DNA from: DATAFF01 sp963744915
GTDB taxonomy: Bacteria > Pseudomonadota > Alphaproteobacteria > Rhizobiales > Aestuariivirgaceae
Reading direction: 5' to 3'
Assembly: GCA_963744915.1 (NCBI GenBank)
Contig: CAVUUY010000009.1
Coordinates: 186,001 to 250,000 of the forward strand
Length of the DNA stretch: 64,000 bases
The notes beneath the pieces are model-generated. The model had not been told where the DNA came from, made no database searches, and saw nothing but the letters and a program-made list of their open reading frames with translations. Within the stretch, counting starts at the first letter, position 1, and each line of letters opens with the position of its first letter. Below, piece after piece: positions 44,135 through 53,032 of this stretch. The translations under genes and the position numbers were made by a program.

Positions 44135-44959
44135 ATGACTGTTTCCTCCCCGGTGAGATCGGCGCCGATCGCCGCTGTCGACCCGATCTGGCATCGCATT
44201 CGCGAGGAGGCGGAGGCGATCATCGCCGATGATCCGAGCATGGGGGGATTCGTGTTCGGGGCGGTGCTGAACCATGACAGTTTCGAGCGCGCGCTCAGCC
44301 AGCGCCTGGCGCTCCGGCTCGGCAATGCCGATATCAGCAGCGAGCTGGTCATGCAGGCCTTCGCGGACGCGCTGGAGGCGGAACCGGCGATCGCGCAGGC
44401 CGCTCGGGCCGACATCCTCGCCGTCTACGACCGCGATCCGGCGTGCAACCGCTATATCGAGCCGTTGCTTTATTTCAAGGGATATCAAGCGCTTCAGACC
44501 TATCGGATGGCTCACCGCCTGTGGCAGCTCGGGCGGCGCGACTTCGCCTATTATCTGCAGAGCCGGTCGTCGGTCATCTTCTCGACCGATATCCACCCGG
44601 CAGCCCGGATCGGCCGCGGCATCATGATCGACCATGCCCATTCCATCGTGGTCGGCGAGACGGCGGTGATCGAGGACAATGTCTCGATGCTCCATTCGGT
44701 CACCTTGGGCGGCACCGGCAAGGCCGAAGGCGACCGCCATCCCAAGGTGCGGTACGGCGTTTTGATCGGCGCGGGCGCAAAGATTCTCGGAAATATCGAA
44801 ATCGGCCATTGCTCGCGCATCGCCGCAGGATCGGTGGTGCTGAACGACGTGCCGCCGAACCGGACGGTGGCGGGCGTTCCGGCCAAGGTCGTCGGCTATG
44901 CCGGCTGCGCCGAGCCGGCACGGGTGATGGACCATACGATCGACGACAGCTCCGGCTGA
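44135..44959 (+). CDS. cysE: Serine O-acetyltransferase
   Basis: CysE acetylates L-serine with acetyl-CoA to O-acetylserine, the first step of cysteine synthesis. The 274-residue protein has the N-terminal helical domain (DPIWHRIREEAEAI) and C-terminal left-handed beta-helix of hexapeptide repeats (IHPAARIGRGIMIDHAHSIV, with the active-site His and the DH pair, GGTGK, GVLIGAGAKILGNIEIG). AGGAG precedes ATG 44135, preferred over 44120. Confidence 0.96.
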   Translation: MTVSSPVRSAPIAAVDPIWHRIREEAEAIIADDPSMGGFVFGAVLNHDSFERALSQRLALRLGNADISSELVMQAFADALEAEPAIAQAARADILAVYDRDPACNRYIEPLLYFKGYQALQTYRMAHRLWQLGRRDFAYYLQSRSSVIFSTDIHPAARIGRGIMIDHAHSIVVGETAVIEDNVSMLHSVTLGGTGKAEGDRHPKVRYGVLIGAGAKILGNIEIGHCSRIAAGSVVLNDVPPNRTVAGVPAKVVGYAGCAEPARVMDHTIDDSSG

Positions 44960-45043
44960 GCCGGGCGGGACGACGGGCGCCGTGCAGTTGACAGGGCAGG
45001 CAAAATCCTGCCTTTCTCGCCGAACGCGGCTGGAGGGCCCCCC

Positions 45044-45256
45044 GTGAAGCCAGAAGAGCTGAAGAAACTCACGAATTTCCTGCGCAAGCGCTTCCGCACC
45101 CCGACCATCGAGGTGCGCCGCCGGCCGCAGAAAACGGACTCGGCCGAGGTCTATCTCGGTGAAGAATTCATCGGCGTGATGTATCGCGACGAGGAGGACG
45201 GCGAACTGTCCTATCATTTCGAAATGTCGATCCTCGATTTCGATCTCGAAGAATAG
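45044..45256 (+). CDS. DUF3126 family protein
   Basis: The 70-residue acidic/basic small protein has the conserved pattern of DUF3126 from alphaproteobacteria (LKKLTNFLRKRF, EVYLGEEFIGVMYRDEEDGE, and an acidic C-terminus LDFDLEE). No function is known. The start is GTG 45044 with GGAGG eight bases upstream. It lies between cysE and the gamma carbonic anhydrase gene, 5 bp from the latter. Confidence 0.85.
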   Translation: MKPEELKKLTNFLRKRFRTPTIEVRRRPQKTDSAEVYLGEEFIGVMYRDEEDGELSYHFEMSILDFDLEE

Positions 45257-45261
45257 CGCTT

Positions 45262-45804
45262 ATGGCTGTCTACTCGCTGGAGGGCCTGTCGCCGGAATTG
45301 CCCGCCGACGGCGCCTATTGGATCGCGCCCTCGGCCATGGTGATCGGCCGGGTGCGGCTCGATCGCCAAGCCAGCGTCTGGTTCGGCGCGGTGCTGCGGG
45401 GCGACAACGAACTCATCCATCTCGGAGAGAACGTCAATGTGCAGGATGGCGCCGTGCTGCACACCGATTTCGGCTTTCCGCTGCGGCTCGAGCGCAACGC
45501 CTCGGTCGGCCATCTCGCCATGCTGCATGGCTGCACCGTTTGCGAGGGGGCGCTGGTCGGAATCGGCGCGACCGTTCTCAACGGGGCGCGGATCGGGCGC
45601 GGCGCCATTGTCGGCGCCCATGCTCTGGTTCCCGAGGGCAGGGAGATCCCCGAGGACTGCCTGGCGCTGGGTACGCCGGCCCGGGTGGTCCGAGCCCTTG
45701 ATGACCGCGATCGCGCGATGCTGTCGAGCATCGCCGAGCATTATGTCGAGAAAGGCCGGCGCTACCGCATCGGGTTGGTCGAGATCGCTGATCGCCCGGC
45801 CTAA
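45262..45804 (+). CDS. Gamma carbonic anhydrase family protein
   Basis: The 180-residue protein is a left-handed beta-helix made of hexapeptide repeats and carries the zinc His residues of gamma-class carbonic anhydrases (GAVLHTD, GHLAMLHGCTV). Homologues are trimeric; in mitochondria relatives are complex I subunits. Whether it hydrates CO2 is not shown by sequence. It is coupled to DUF3126. Confidence 0.9.
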   Translation: MAVYSLEGLSPELPADGAYWIAPSAMVIGRVRLDRQASVWFGAVLRGDNELIHLGENVNVQDGAVLHTDFGFPLRLERNASVGHLAMLHGCTVCEGALVGIGATVLNGARIGRGAIVGAHALVPEGREIPEDCLALGTPARVVRALDDRDRAMLSSIAEHYVEKGRRYRIGLVEIADRPA

Positions 45805-45903
45805 CTATTTCATTTAATTATTGAAATGCACTAGAACGGATCGGAGAACTTATTTTTAAAGGCTCTCCCCTAGGTTCTTCCCGACGGCTCTGGGAGACAA
45901 TCC

Positions 45904-46065
45904 ATGGTCAACATCGTTCGCCTTTTGAAGGACGAGTCGGGAGCCACCGCGATCGAATATGCGCTGATCGCCGCTGCCACCGGCCTCGCGCTTACTGCCG
46001 TCATGCCGGCCATCAAGACCGGCCTCGGCATCGTCTTCGGCTCGGTCTCCGGTCCTTTGAAGTAG
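45904..46065 (+). CDS. Flp/Fap-type pilin
   Basis: The 53-residue protein is a class IVb Flp pilin: a short basic leader, the DESGATAIEYALIAA segment with the conserved Glu and Tyr after the processing site, and one hydrophobic helix. The ATG at 45904 has GGGAGA upstream. No other tad/cpa pilus gene is in the window, so the assembly machinery must be elsewhere. A strong hairpin follows about 107 bp after the stop. Confidence 0.92.
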   Translation: MVNIVRLLKDESGATAIEYALIAAATGLALTAVMPAIKTGLGIVFGSVSGPLK

Positions 46066-46171
46066 CGGCTTGCCGATCGGGCGTCAGGCCCGGGAAGCGG
46101 AATGCGGTTCGGCCGTCGGTTCCCCCGGCGGCCGAATTGCTTGGGCGCCAGGATCGCGGTTGAAAAAGAGC

Positions 46172-46205
46172 GGAGCCGGCACTGGGTGGGAACAGTGCCG
46201 GCTCC
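46172..46205 (+). terminator. Strong hairpin downstream of the Flp pilin gene
   Basis: GGAGCCGGCACTG at 46172-46184 pairs perfectly over 13 bp with CAGTGCCGGCTCC at 46193-46205, leaving an 8-base loop. Only TT follows, so it is a strong stem with a weak T-run. It lies between the plus-strand pilin gene and the convergent peptidase gene, and may terminate either transcript or stabilise the pilin mRNA. Confidence 0.75.
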
Positions 46206-46291
46206 TTAAGACCCGGTCTGGTGGGGGATGGGGAGGGGACGCCGACCGGGCCGTCTCGTTCTGATCGAGAGATCAGATGTCCATCCGATTC

Positions 46292-46933
46292 CTACTGGCC
46301 GCCGCCGGCGATGTTGAGCTCGCCGCGGCGGGTCTTGCGGGTCAGCGCGACCCACAGCTGGGGGTTTTCCTGCGACTGGCGCTTGAGATATTCGTAGCGC
46401 GTCTCGGACCACAGCAGGATGGCGTTGCGGCGGTTGTCGAGCACGAGGTCGCCACGATCGCTGCGGACCGTCAGAACGGCATGACCTTCGCCGGACTCGT
46501 CGAGCACCACGGTGATCAGCAGCGTCTCGACCGGAAAGCCCAACCCTTCGAGGTAGCGCTGCTTGAGGAGGACATAGTCCTCGCAATCGCCGGCGGAGGT
46601 CGGAATTTCCCAGCGCTCCGGCACGGCATACAGCTCCTGATCGGATTCCGGCTTGATGCTCGTGTTGACGAAGGCGTTGACCTCGCCGAGCAGCTTCCAG
46701 CGCTCGGGCGTCAGCTCGAGCTTGTAGCGCGTGCCGCCCAGCGGCTGGCAGTCGCGCTGATTGCGCTCGCAATAATCGACATAGCCGATCGGGGGCAGGG
46801 TCGGCCCATAGGTCGGCTCGAATGCGTCGCCCGATCTTTTGAAGTTGGTCGAGTCCTTCTCGATGGCATAGGCTGACGGTCCTGCCATGCACAGCGCCGC
46901 AACCAGCAACAATCCGGTAACAGTTTTGAACAT
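46292..46933 (-). CDS. Bacterial transglutaminase-like cysteine peptidase (BTLCP)
   Basis: The 213-residue exported protein starts with a signal peptide (MFKTVTGLLLVAALCMAG, cleaved near AYA-IEKD). The DUF920/BTLCP domain has the catalytic Cys in TSAGDCEDYVLLKQRYLEG, the His in GEGHAVLTVRS and the Asp/Asn in DLVLDNRRNAI. Related LapG-type proteases process surface adhesins, but this shorter group has no proven substrate. It is monocistronic, and AT-rich sequence with promoter-like composition lies upstream. Confidence 0.88.
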   Translation of the reverse strand: MFKTVTGLLLVAALCMAGPSAYAIEKDSTNFKRSGDAFEPTYGPTLPPIGYVDYCERNQRDCQPLGGTRYKLELTPERWKLLGEVNAFVNTSIKPESDQELYAVPERWEIPTSAGDCEDYVLLKQRYLEGLGFPVETLLITVVLDESGEGHAVLTVRSDRGDLVLDNRRNAILLWSETRYEYLKRQSQENPQLWVALTRKTRRGELNIAGGGQ

Positions 46934-47309
46934 CCCTGACGCCCCGATCCCTACTGTATTTGAGAGCATCATAGGTGTGCGGTCTTTATATTCGGATAAA
47001 ACTACGGGCTATCTTCGGCAGAGCTTTAGAAAAAACCGTTAATGCTAAATCGAAACTGAACAAAGCTCTGGCGGTTTTCAAATAATTTACCGTAGAGGCG
47101 TTCTGAGCGGTGGTTGTCGCGGCCACCAGGGCGGCGCGGAGCAGCTTCAGGAATTCGATGGCGACGCCGCTCGCGGTGCCTGTCACGTCGATCGCCCTTG
47201 TCGTAGCAAAGCCGCGCACTACTGTGCGCCGAAGGCTGTAAATGCCGCGTTAAGGGATGGGGCGGGAATGAAGACGGATCAATCGATCGGCGGCCCGGCA
47301 AGGCTTGCG
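46934..47309. other. Non-coding gap upstream of the BTLCP gene (376 bp)
   Basis: No gene is supported here. The part near 46980-47090 is clearly AT-richer than its surroundings (for example TTTATATTC and ATAATTTACC-like words), suggesting the promoter of the minus-strand peptidase gene. A minus-strand open frame at 46986-47219 (77 codons) has no recognisable product or start signal. The remainder holds nothing I recognise. Confidence 0.4.
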
Positions 47310-47957
47310 TCAGGACTTGCTCTTGCCGCCCTGGATGACGGTGAAGGCGGCGTTGACGGGCTCGCCGGTTCGGGGGCTTGACAGAAGGCCTGCCGGCGCG
47401 CCGGGGATCGGCTCGGTCCAGATGAGGCTCGCATTTTGCAGGACCAGCGAATGCAAGGGCACATGTCCGAGCCAGCGCGGATCCTCGAGCGGCAGGATGG
47501 CTCCCAGAATCTGGACCTGGTTGCTTGCGCTCGAGCGGATGGGCACACCCAGCATCTCAATCTTGACGGCGCTGCCATCGAGCGAAATCGCCTGCGAGCG
47601 CGCAACACATGGTTGCAGGGTGGCGATCACCCGATCGAGAACCCCGCCGAAGAGCGGGCGCTCGGCGGCGCGCCATTCATCGAGGAACTCGCCTCCGGTC
47701 AGGTCGCGGCACCAGAGGAGACAGATGCCGGTGCCGGCCAACCGCCAGCGATAGGCCTGGCGGACCGGATTGCGCTCCAGAATGCACAGCCAGGGCACGA
47801 TGTTGGCAATCTTCCTCAGATCGAGATCGCTGCGGGTCGGGACGCTGCGCTCGCCGCGGATCAGCTCCCAATAGCGCAGCACTGCCCGGCTGCCGGGGTG
47901 GAGCAGGTCTGGGAGCAGGGGGGCCATGGCCACCTTGTCGCTCTCGATCGGGTTCAT
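47310..47957 (-). CDS. PAS_5 family protein
   Basis: The 215-residue protein looks like the PAS_5 (PF07310) family of alphaproteobacteria, single PAS-like domain proteins of unknown signal. Typical points are RYWELIRGERSVPTRSDLDL near the start, the WLCILERN..., YRWRLAGTGICLLWCRDLTG core and the GAILPLED C-terminal strand. No output domain is present. It is a monocistronic gene divergent from the CBS protein gene. Confidence 0.75.
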   Translation of the reverse strand: MNPIESDKVAMAPLLPDLLHPGSRAVLRYWELIRGERSVPTRSDLDLRKIANIVPWLCILERNPVRQAYRWRLAGTGICLLWCRDLTGGEFLDEWRAAERPLFGGVLDRVIATLQPCVARSQAISLDGSAVKIEMLGVPIRSSASNQVQILGAILPLEDPRWLGHVPLHSLVLQNASLIWTEPIPGAPAGLLSSPRTGEPVNAAFTVIQGGKSKS

Positions 47958-48093
47958 GCCGCGGGCACCTCTCGAGCCCTGGGGCCACTTGTCTCATTCG
48001 AGAACAGCCCGTCTGGCCGATGCAGAGGGCGTGCCAGTCACGGCCCGGCTGTGGTATGGTCGTGGTCGGTGCCGGGTTACCGAGGAAACCGTC

Positions 48094-48522
48094 ATGACGG
48101 TCGCGAAAATTCTCAATCAAAAGGGCACGGCAGTGGTTACGGCCCGGCCAAGTGACACGGTGCACGAGGTCGGCCGGCTGCTCACCAGCCGCAAGGTGGG
48201 TGCGGTGGTCATTACCGACGGCGAGGTGATCGCCGGAATTGTCTCGGAGCGGGACATCGTGCGGGCAATCGCCGAGCGCGGCGAGACGGCGTTGCAACTC
48301 GGGGTTGCCGAGATCATGACCCGCAAGATCGAATTCTGCAGCCCGGCCGACACGGTGCTCGATCTGATGAACCAGATGACGGACCGGCGGATCCGCCATC
48401 TGCCGGTGGTGGTGGACGGCAAGCTGTCGGGGATCGTGTCGATCGGCGACGTGGTCAAGGAACGGATTGCCGAGGCGGAATATGAGGCCGCCGAGATGAA
48501 GCGCTACATCGCCGCCGGTTAG
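48094..48522 (+). CDS. CBS domain pair protein
   Basis: The 142-residue protein is a stand-alone Bateman module: CBS1 (TVHEVGRLLTSRKVGAVVI, GIVSERDIVRAIAERG) and CBS2 (VAEIMTRKIEFCSPADTV, RHLPVVVDGKLSGIVSIGDVVK). Such proteins bind adenine nucleotides and act as energy sensors. Partners cannot be told from the sequence. The ATG at 48094 matches the start of CBS1. Confidence 0.9.
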   Translation: MTVAKILNQKGTAVVTARPSDTVHEVGRLLTSRKVGAVVITDGEVIAGIVSERDIVRAIAERGETALQLGVAEIMTRKIEFCSPADTVLDLMNQMTDRRIRHLPVVVDGKLSGIVSIGDVVKERIAEAEYEAAEMKRYIAAG

Positions 48523-48535
48523 GCTGGATCAGGGC

Positions 48536-49507
48536 TCAGGACTGAACCGCTTCGAGGAGCGCCAACGCGCGTTCGATCTCGGGCAGGGCCCGCTCGGCGG
48601 CGAGCCGTCCTGCCGCTATCGACTCGGCCGCCCGGTCGAACTCGAACAGGCCGATCGAGGGCGTGCGGGGCACGATGGTGATATCCGGCGGGTCGCCTGC
48701 CAGCCGCGATCGCGCCAACCGATCCTGGGTGATGTTGAAAGCGGCGACGAGGACCGTGGTGAGACCTGGGTCGTTCTCGCGGCCCAGCATCTTGCGCAAG
48801 GTGCTGTCGCGGCTGCCCTCGGTGGCGTGTTCCGACATCACCATCGGGCCGGGCCGCGGCACGTGCTGGATCACCGTCCCGGTATGGACATCGGTCGACA
48901 GGTTGACGGCGATCACCAGGCGGGAGCCCATGGCGCGGCAAGCCGACACCGGAATGGGGTTCACGACGGCACCATCGATCAGCCATTTGCCATCGTGGCG
49001 CACCGGCTTGAACACCCCTGGAAGGGCATAGGACGCCCGGATCGCCGGCGTGACCAGCCCCGACCGCAGCCAGATCTCATGTCCGGTCATCAGCTCGGTG
49101 GCGATGCAGGTGAAGGGAATGTGCAGATGGTCGAAGGTGACGCCGGTCAGTTGTTCGTCGAGCAGTGCCCGCAACCGGTCGCCGGTGATGAGGCCGGAGC
49201 CCCGCCAGGCGATGTCGAGGAAGGAGAAGAGCCGGCGGCGGGTGATCGAGCGGGCGAATTCCTCCAGGATTTGAATGCGGCCGGCCGCAAAGCATCCCGC
49301 CACCAGGGCGCCGATCGAGGTCCCGGCCACGGCGGAAGGCACGATGCCGGCCTCGATCAACCGATTGACGACCCCGATATGGGCCCAACCGCGGGCCGCG
49401 CCAGCCCCGAAGGCGATGCCGACCGGTGTCCTTGGGGCAGCTAGCAGACTGGCCGCGGCCGTCTCGGTCTGAGCTGCGCCACTGCCGACGGGCAATTCTG
49501 CGCGCAT
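48536..49507 (-). CDS. Patatin-like phospholipase
   Basis: The 323-residue protein has the patatin oxyanion motif GAGAARGWAHIGV, the nucleophile Ser in AGTSIGALVAG and the catalytic Asp in LIDGAVVNPIPV. It most likely hydrolyses acyl esters of lipids. It resembles the bacterial RssA-like group. It converges on the CBS protein gene with a 13-bp gap, and its 5' side faces the hisI gene. Confidence 0.92.
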   Translation of the reverse strand: MRAELPVGSGAAQTETAAASLLAAPRTPVGIAFGAGAARGWAHIGVVNRLIEAGIVPSAVAGTSIGALVAGCFAAGRIQILEEFARSITRRRLFSFLDIAWRGSGLITGDRLRALLDEQLTGVTFDHLHIPFTCIATELMTGHEIWLRSGLVTPAIRASYALPGVFKPVRHDGKWLIDGAVVNPIPVSACRAMGSRLVIAVNLSTDVHTGTVIQHVPRPGPMVMSEHATEGSRDSTLRKMLGRENDPGLTTVLVAAFNITQDRLARSRLAGDPPDITIVPRTPSIGLFEFDRAAESIAAGRLAAERALPEIERALALLEAVQS

Positions 49508-49580
49508 CCAGAAACCCTCCCAGATCAGAGATCGATTATGGACTTAAATTTCACAAGGAAGCGTGAAAAATCAGCCAGAA

Positions 49581-50024
49581 TCACGATGCCGGATCGCGAC
49601 CGATGCCATAGACGGCCATTGGCTCGAACAGGCGGTGATCATCGATCGTCTCGAGGGTGATCCCGGCCGCACCGCTGCGCAACCGGCGATAGAAGCACGA
49701 CCGCCGCCCGGTGTGGCAGGTGGCGCCGCGCCCTTCGATCTCCACCCTGACGAGCAGCGTGTCCTGGTCGCAGTCGGTGAGGATATCGAGCACCCGCTGG
49801 GACTCGCCCGAGGTTTCGCCCTTGCGCCAGAGGCAATTGCGCGAGCGGCTCCAATAATGGGCGAAGCCGGTGGCAAGGGTCTTTTCGAGGGCGGCATGGT
49901 TCATCCAGGCAGCCATCAGGCCCTCGCCGGTCTTGCCGTCGACCACGAAAACCGGGATCAATCCCCGGTCGTCGAAGCGCGGCCAGAACGCGCTGCCCTC
50001 TTCGATCGATGTCGTGCTTGCCAA
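49581..50024 (-). CDS. hisI: Phosphoribosyl-AMP cyclohydrolase
   Basis: HisI opens the adenine ring of phosphoribosyl-AMP in histidine synthesis. The 147-residue protein has the segments FDDRGLIPVFVVDGKTGEG, MAAWMNHAALEKTLATG, YWSRSRNCLWRKGETSG and the metal Cys residues in TDCDQDTLLV and CHTGRRSCFYR. No ATG fits; a TTG at 50022-50024 gives the normal N-terminus. It is 20 bp downstream of folE, so they are probably co-transcribed. The start is uncertain. Confidence 0.9.
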   Translation of the reverse strand: MASTTSIEEGSAFWPRFDDRGLIPVFVVDGKTGEGLMAAWMNHAALEKTLATGFAHYWSRSRNCLWRKGETSGESQRVLDILTDCDQDTLLVRVEIEGRGATCHTGRRSCFYRRLRSGAAGITLETIDDHRLFEPMAVYGIGRDPAS

Positions 50025-50044
50025 ATAAGGCCACCCGAAGGTTG

Positions 50045-50743
50045 TTAGAGCGAGAAGCCACCCGAGGGGCTGCGCACCAGGTCCATGAAGCGGGTCTGGC
50101 GCTGCGGATCGGTTTTGAACTCGCCGGTGAACTGGGTGGTGATGGTGGCGACGTTGCGCTTGTTGACGCCGCGCAGCGACATGCATTGATGCACCGCCTC
50201 GAGCATGACGGCGACGCCGCGCGGGGCAAGCGCGGTGTCGATGGCATGGGCAATCTGGGCGGTCATCGTCTCCTGCGTCTGCAGGCGGCGGGCGAAGATC
50301 TCGACGACGCGCGCCAGCTTGGAGATGCCGACCACCTGGTCCGACGGCAGGTAGGCGACATGGGCGCGACCGATGAACGGGACCATGTGGTGCTCGCAAT
50401 GGGAGTTGAATTCGATATCGCGGAGCATCACCACATCGTCGTAGCCGCCCACCTCCTCGAAGGTGCGGGACAGCGCCTCGACCGGGTCTTCCTCATAACC
50501 CTTGAAGAACTCGCGATAGGAATTGACCACCCGCTTCGGCGTGTCGAGCAGGCCCTCGCGGTTGGGATCCTCGCCGGCCCAGGCAAGCAGCGTCCTGACC
50601 GCCGCCTCGGCCTCGGCCTGGCTTGGCCGCTCGATGCTCGGGCCGCGCCCGATAAACGGCTTGTTCGGCCGGATCTTCTTAACCACGGCATCCATCGGTC
50701 GTGCTGTCCTGTCCTGCATTTGGCCCTTCAATCCGAGGCTCAT
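50045..50743 (-). CDS. folE: GTP cyclohydrolase I
   Basis: FolE makes dihydroneopterin triphosphate from GTP, the first step of folate synthesis. The 232-residue protein has EGLLDTPKRVVNSYREFFKGY, the zinc and catalytic residues in NSHCEHHMVPFIGRAHVAYLP, GISKLARVVEIFARRLQTQE, and QCMSLRGV. ATG 50743 starts the sequence with a short variable N-terminus. It is divergent from the scaffold gene at 50983. Confidence 0.97.
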   Translation of the reverse strand: MSLGLKGQMQDRTARPMDAVVKKIRPNKPFIGRGPSIERPSQAEAEAAVRTLLAWAGEDPNREGLLDTPKRVVNSYREFFKGYEEDPVEALSRTFEEVGGYDDVVMLRDIEFNSHCEHHMVPFIGRAHVAYLPSDQVVGISKLARVVEIFARRLQTQETMTAQIAHAIDTALAPRGVAVMLEAVHQCMSLRGVNKRNVATITTQFTGEFKTDPQRQTRFMDLVRSPSGGFSL

Positions 50744-50982
50744 CTCGTCGCGTCTCCTGGGGTCCGAACCCGCGATTGCCGGCCCTTCGACGCTTGCATC
50801 ATTGTTGGTCGCGTACCACTTAGCATGGTGCGGGCCTAGCGGAAAGCCTGAGGCAAACGTGTGGTTCCGCCGTTTACATGGGCACCATTCCGGGCGACGC
50901 AAGGGCGGCTCCCGGAAATGGGACATGCGGCCGCGGCATGAGGTGTTCCAACCCATGAGGCGGCAGCTAATATGGTTGGCCG

Positions 50983-51432
50983 ATGCTCAACGACGTCTAC
51001 AACAAGAAGATCCTGGGATTTGCCGCGGATATTCCGCGCCACCAGCGGCTGACCGATCCCGACGGGAGCGCGGTCGCCCATTCGCGCCTGTGCGGCAGCA
51101 AAGTCACCGTCGACGTGAAGATGGAGGGGTCCCGGGTCGCCGATTTCGGGCATGAGGTCAAGGCCTGCGCCCTCGGCCAGGCCTCGTCATCGATCATGGC
51201 CCGCAATGTCGTCGGCTCGACCGCGGACGAGCTGCACCGGATCCGGCACGAGATGCATGCCATGCTGAAGGAGAACGGGGCGCCGCCGTCCGGCCGCTGG
51301 TCGGATCTCGAAGCGCTGTTGCCGGTGCGCGACTTCAAGGCGCGGCATGCCTCGACGCTCCTCACCTTCGATGCCGTTTGCGAGGCCGTGGACAAGGCGA
51401 TGGCACGGCCGGCGGCCGCCAAGCCGGGCTGA
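50983..51432 (+). CDS. Iron-sulfur cluster scaffold, IscU/NifU N-terminal-like
   Basis: The 149-residue protein has the scaffold fold with the Cys residues expected of the family: SRLCGSKV, KACALGQASSSI, and FDAVCEA near the end. It is a scaffold homologue of the type next to yidD and thrS in Rhizobiales, not IscU in an isc operon. The intergenic 239 bp to folE likely holds divergent promoters. Exact role in Fe-S assembly is inferred. Confidence 0.85.
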   Translation: MLNDVYNKKILGFAADIPRHQRLTDPDGSAVAHSRLCGSKVTVDVKMEGSRVADFGHEVKACALGQASSSIMARNVVGSTADELHRIRHEMHAMLKENGAPPSGRWSDLEALLPVRDFKARHASTLLTFDAVCEAVDKAMARPAAAKPG

Positions 51433-51435
51433 GGC

Positions 51436-52965
51436 TCAGCGCCGCGGCGGCAGCGGTGGCGCCGGCGGAAAGCGCGATTGCTGGTCGCGGCTGGTGACGT
51501 CGAGCGTGTTGCGGGTGTACTGCGTCGCCGCGTCGCGCCGGGGCTGGAAGTCCCAGGAGGTCGTGCTCCCCTCCCCCAGTGCCGCGAATATCAGGTGACG
51601 GGCGCGCTGGCTGTCGCGAACCTTGCGGCTGATCGCGGCAATGTCGAACCGGCTCTCGATCTCCTGTTGGAAGGCGGCGGCGAGCGCCGGTTCGTCCGCG
51701 GCGCGATTTACGCGCTCCAGCGGATCGGCAACGAGATCGAACAGCTGATCGGGATCGCTCGGGGTGTGGATGAACTTCCAGCGGCCGCGGCGGAGCATGT
51801 ACATCGGAGCGATCACGCCTTCCGCCAGATATTCGCCATAGACGGTGGCATCGGGATCCTCGGGGCCGCCTTCGAGCAGCGGCTTGAGATTGATGCCGTC
51901 GACCGGCGCGACCAGCTGGCTCGTGCCGGTCAGGGCGGCGATGGTCGGGGCGAGGTCGGCGAGCGACACCGGCTGGTGGACACGGCGCGGCTGGAAGAGG
52001 CCGGGCTGCCAGACGATGAGCGGTATGCGGGCGGCGGGCTCGCGGAACGACATCTTGTACCAGAGGCCGCGCTCGCCCAGGAAGTCGCCATGGTCGGAGG
52101 TGAAGATGACGATGGTGTCGTCGAGCCGGCCGCAGATCGCCAAGGTCTCGATCAGCGAGCCGATCAGGCTGTCGACATAGGAGATGCTGGCGCAATAGCC
52201 GCGGCGGGCGGCGCGCACATCATCCTCGGTGATCACGTAGTCGCCGCCGGCGTTCATGTCGTAGAGGCGCCGCTCATGGGGGTCGAGCTCGGCATAGGGG
52301 ATGGGACCGACGGTCGGCGGCGGAATGTCGCCGTCGCCATAGAGGTCGAAGAAGCGCCGGCGGTTGACATAGGGGTCGTGCGGATGGGTGAAGGAGACCT
52401 TCAGGAGGAAAGGCTCGTCACGCCGATAGCGGGTCCAGTCGAAGATCTGGCGGTTGGCGAGGAAGGCGACTTCGTCGTCATATTCGAGCTGGTTGGTGAT
52501 CTCGGCGATACCGGCCTGCTTCACCGAGGACATGTTGTGATTCCACCAGTCGATCCGCTCGCCGCCACGCAGCCGCCAATCGGGAGTCCAGCCGAAATCG
52601 GCCGGGTAGATGTCGGTGGTGAGGCGCTCCTCGAAACCGTGCAGCTGGTCGGGGCCGATGGCGTGCAGCTTGCCGGCAAGGCAGGTGCGGTAGCCCTGGA
52701 GGCGCGCATAATGGGCGAAGGTCGGGATCTCAGCCGAGAACTCGGCGGCATTGTCGTAGACGCCGGTCCGCGACGGCAGCAGCCCCGACAGCGCCACCGC
52801 GCGCGCCGGCACGCAGAGCGGCGAATTCGAATAGGAATTCTCGAACACCACGCCCTCGGCGCCGAGCCGGTCGAGGTTCGGCGCCTTGACCACCGCATTG
52901 CCATAGGCGGGGAGAAAGCGGGCGGCCAGCTGGTCGGCCATGATGAGGAGGATGTTGGGCTTCAC
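51436..52965 (-). CDS. betC: Choline-sulfatase
   Basis: BetC hydrolyses choline-O-sulfate to choline and sulfate, giving both an osmolyte precursor and sulfur. The 509-residue protein has the sulfatase signature with Cys51 in CVPARAVALSG, converted to formylglycine, the metal residues NILLIMADQ and FTSDHGDFLGERGLWYK, and the choline-sulfatase C-terminal extension (SWDFQPRRDAATQYTRNTLD). There is no signal peptide, as in cytoplasmic BetC. It converges on the scaffold gene with a 3-bp gap. No betI or betABT genes are next to it. Confidence 0.9.
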   Translation of the reverse strand: MKPNILLIMADQLAARFLPAYGNAVVKAPNLDRLGAEGVVFENSYSNSPLCVPARAVALSGLLPSRTGVYDNAAEFSAEIPTFAHYARLQGYRTCLAGKLHAIGPDQLHGFEERLTTDIYPADFGWTPDWRLRGGERIDWWNHNMSSVKQAGIAEITNQLEYDDEVAFLANRQIFDWTRYRRDEPFLLKVSFTHPHDPYVNRRRFFDLYGDGDIPPPTVGPIPYAELDPHERRLYDMNAGGDYVITEDDVRAARRGYCASISYVDSLIGSLIETLAICGRLDDTIVIFTSDHGDFLGERGLWYKMSFREPAARIPLIVWQPGLFQPRRVHQPVSLADLAPTIAALTGTSQLVAPVDGINLKPLLEGGPEDPDATVYGEYLAEGVIAPMYMLRRGRWKFIHTPSDPDQLFDLVADPLERVNRAADEPALAAAFQQEIESRFDIAAISRKVRDSQRARHLIFAALGEGSTTSWDFQPRRDAATQYTRNTLDVTSRDQQSRFPPAPPLPPRR

Positions 52966-53032
52966 TTAAGGTCTCGGTCCTTCGGTTGCACGATCGGCAT
53001 CATAAACGCGGAGGCAAGCAGGGTGCGGACTT

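Noticed and set aside
46986..47219. A 77-codon minus-strand frame in the gap above the BTLCP gene
   Set aside because: There is no ribosome-binding site, family or conserved pattern, and the AT-rich part looks like a promoter region.
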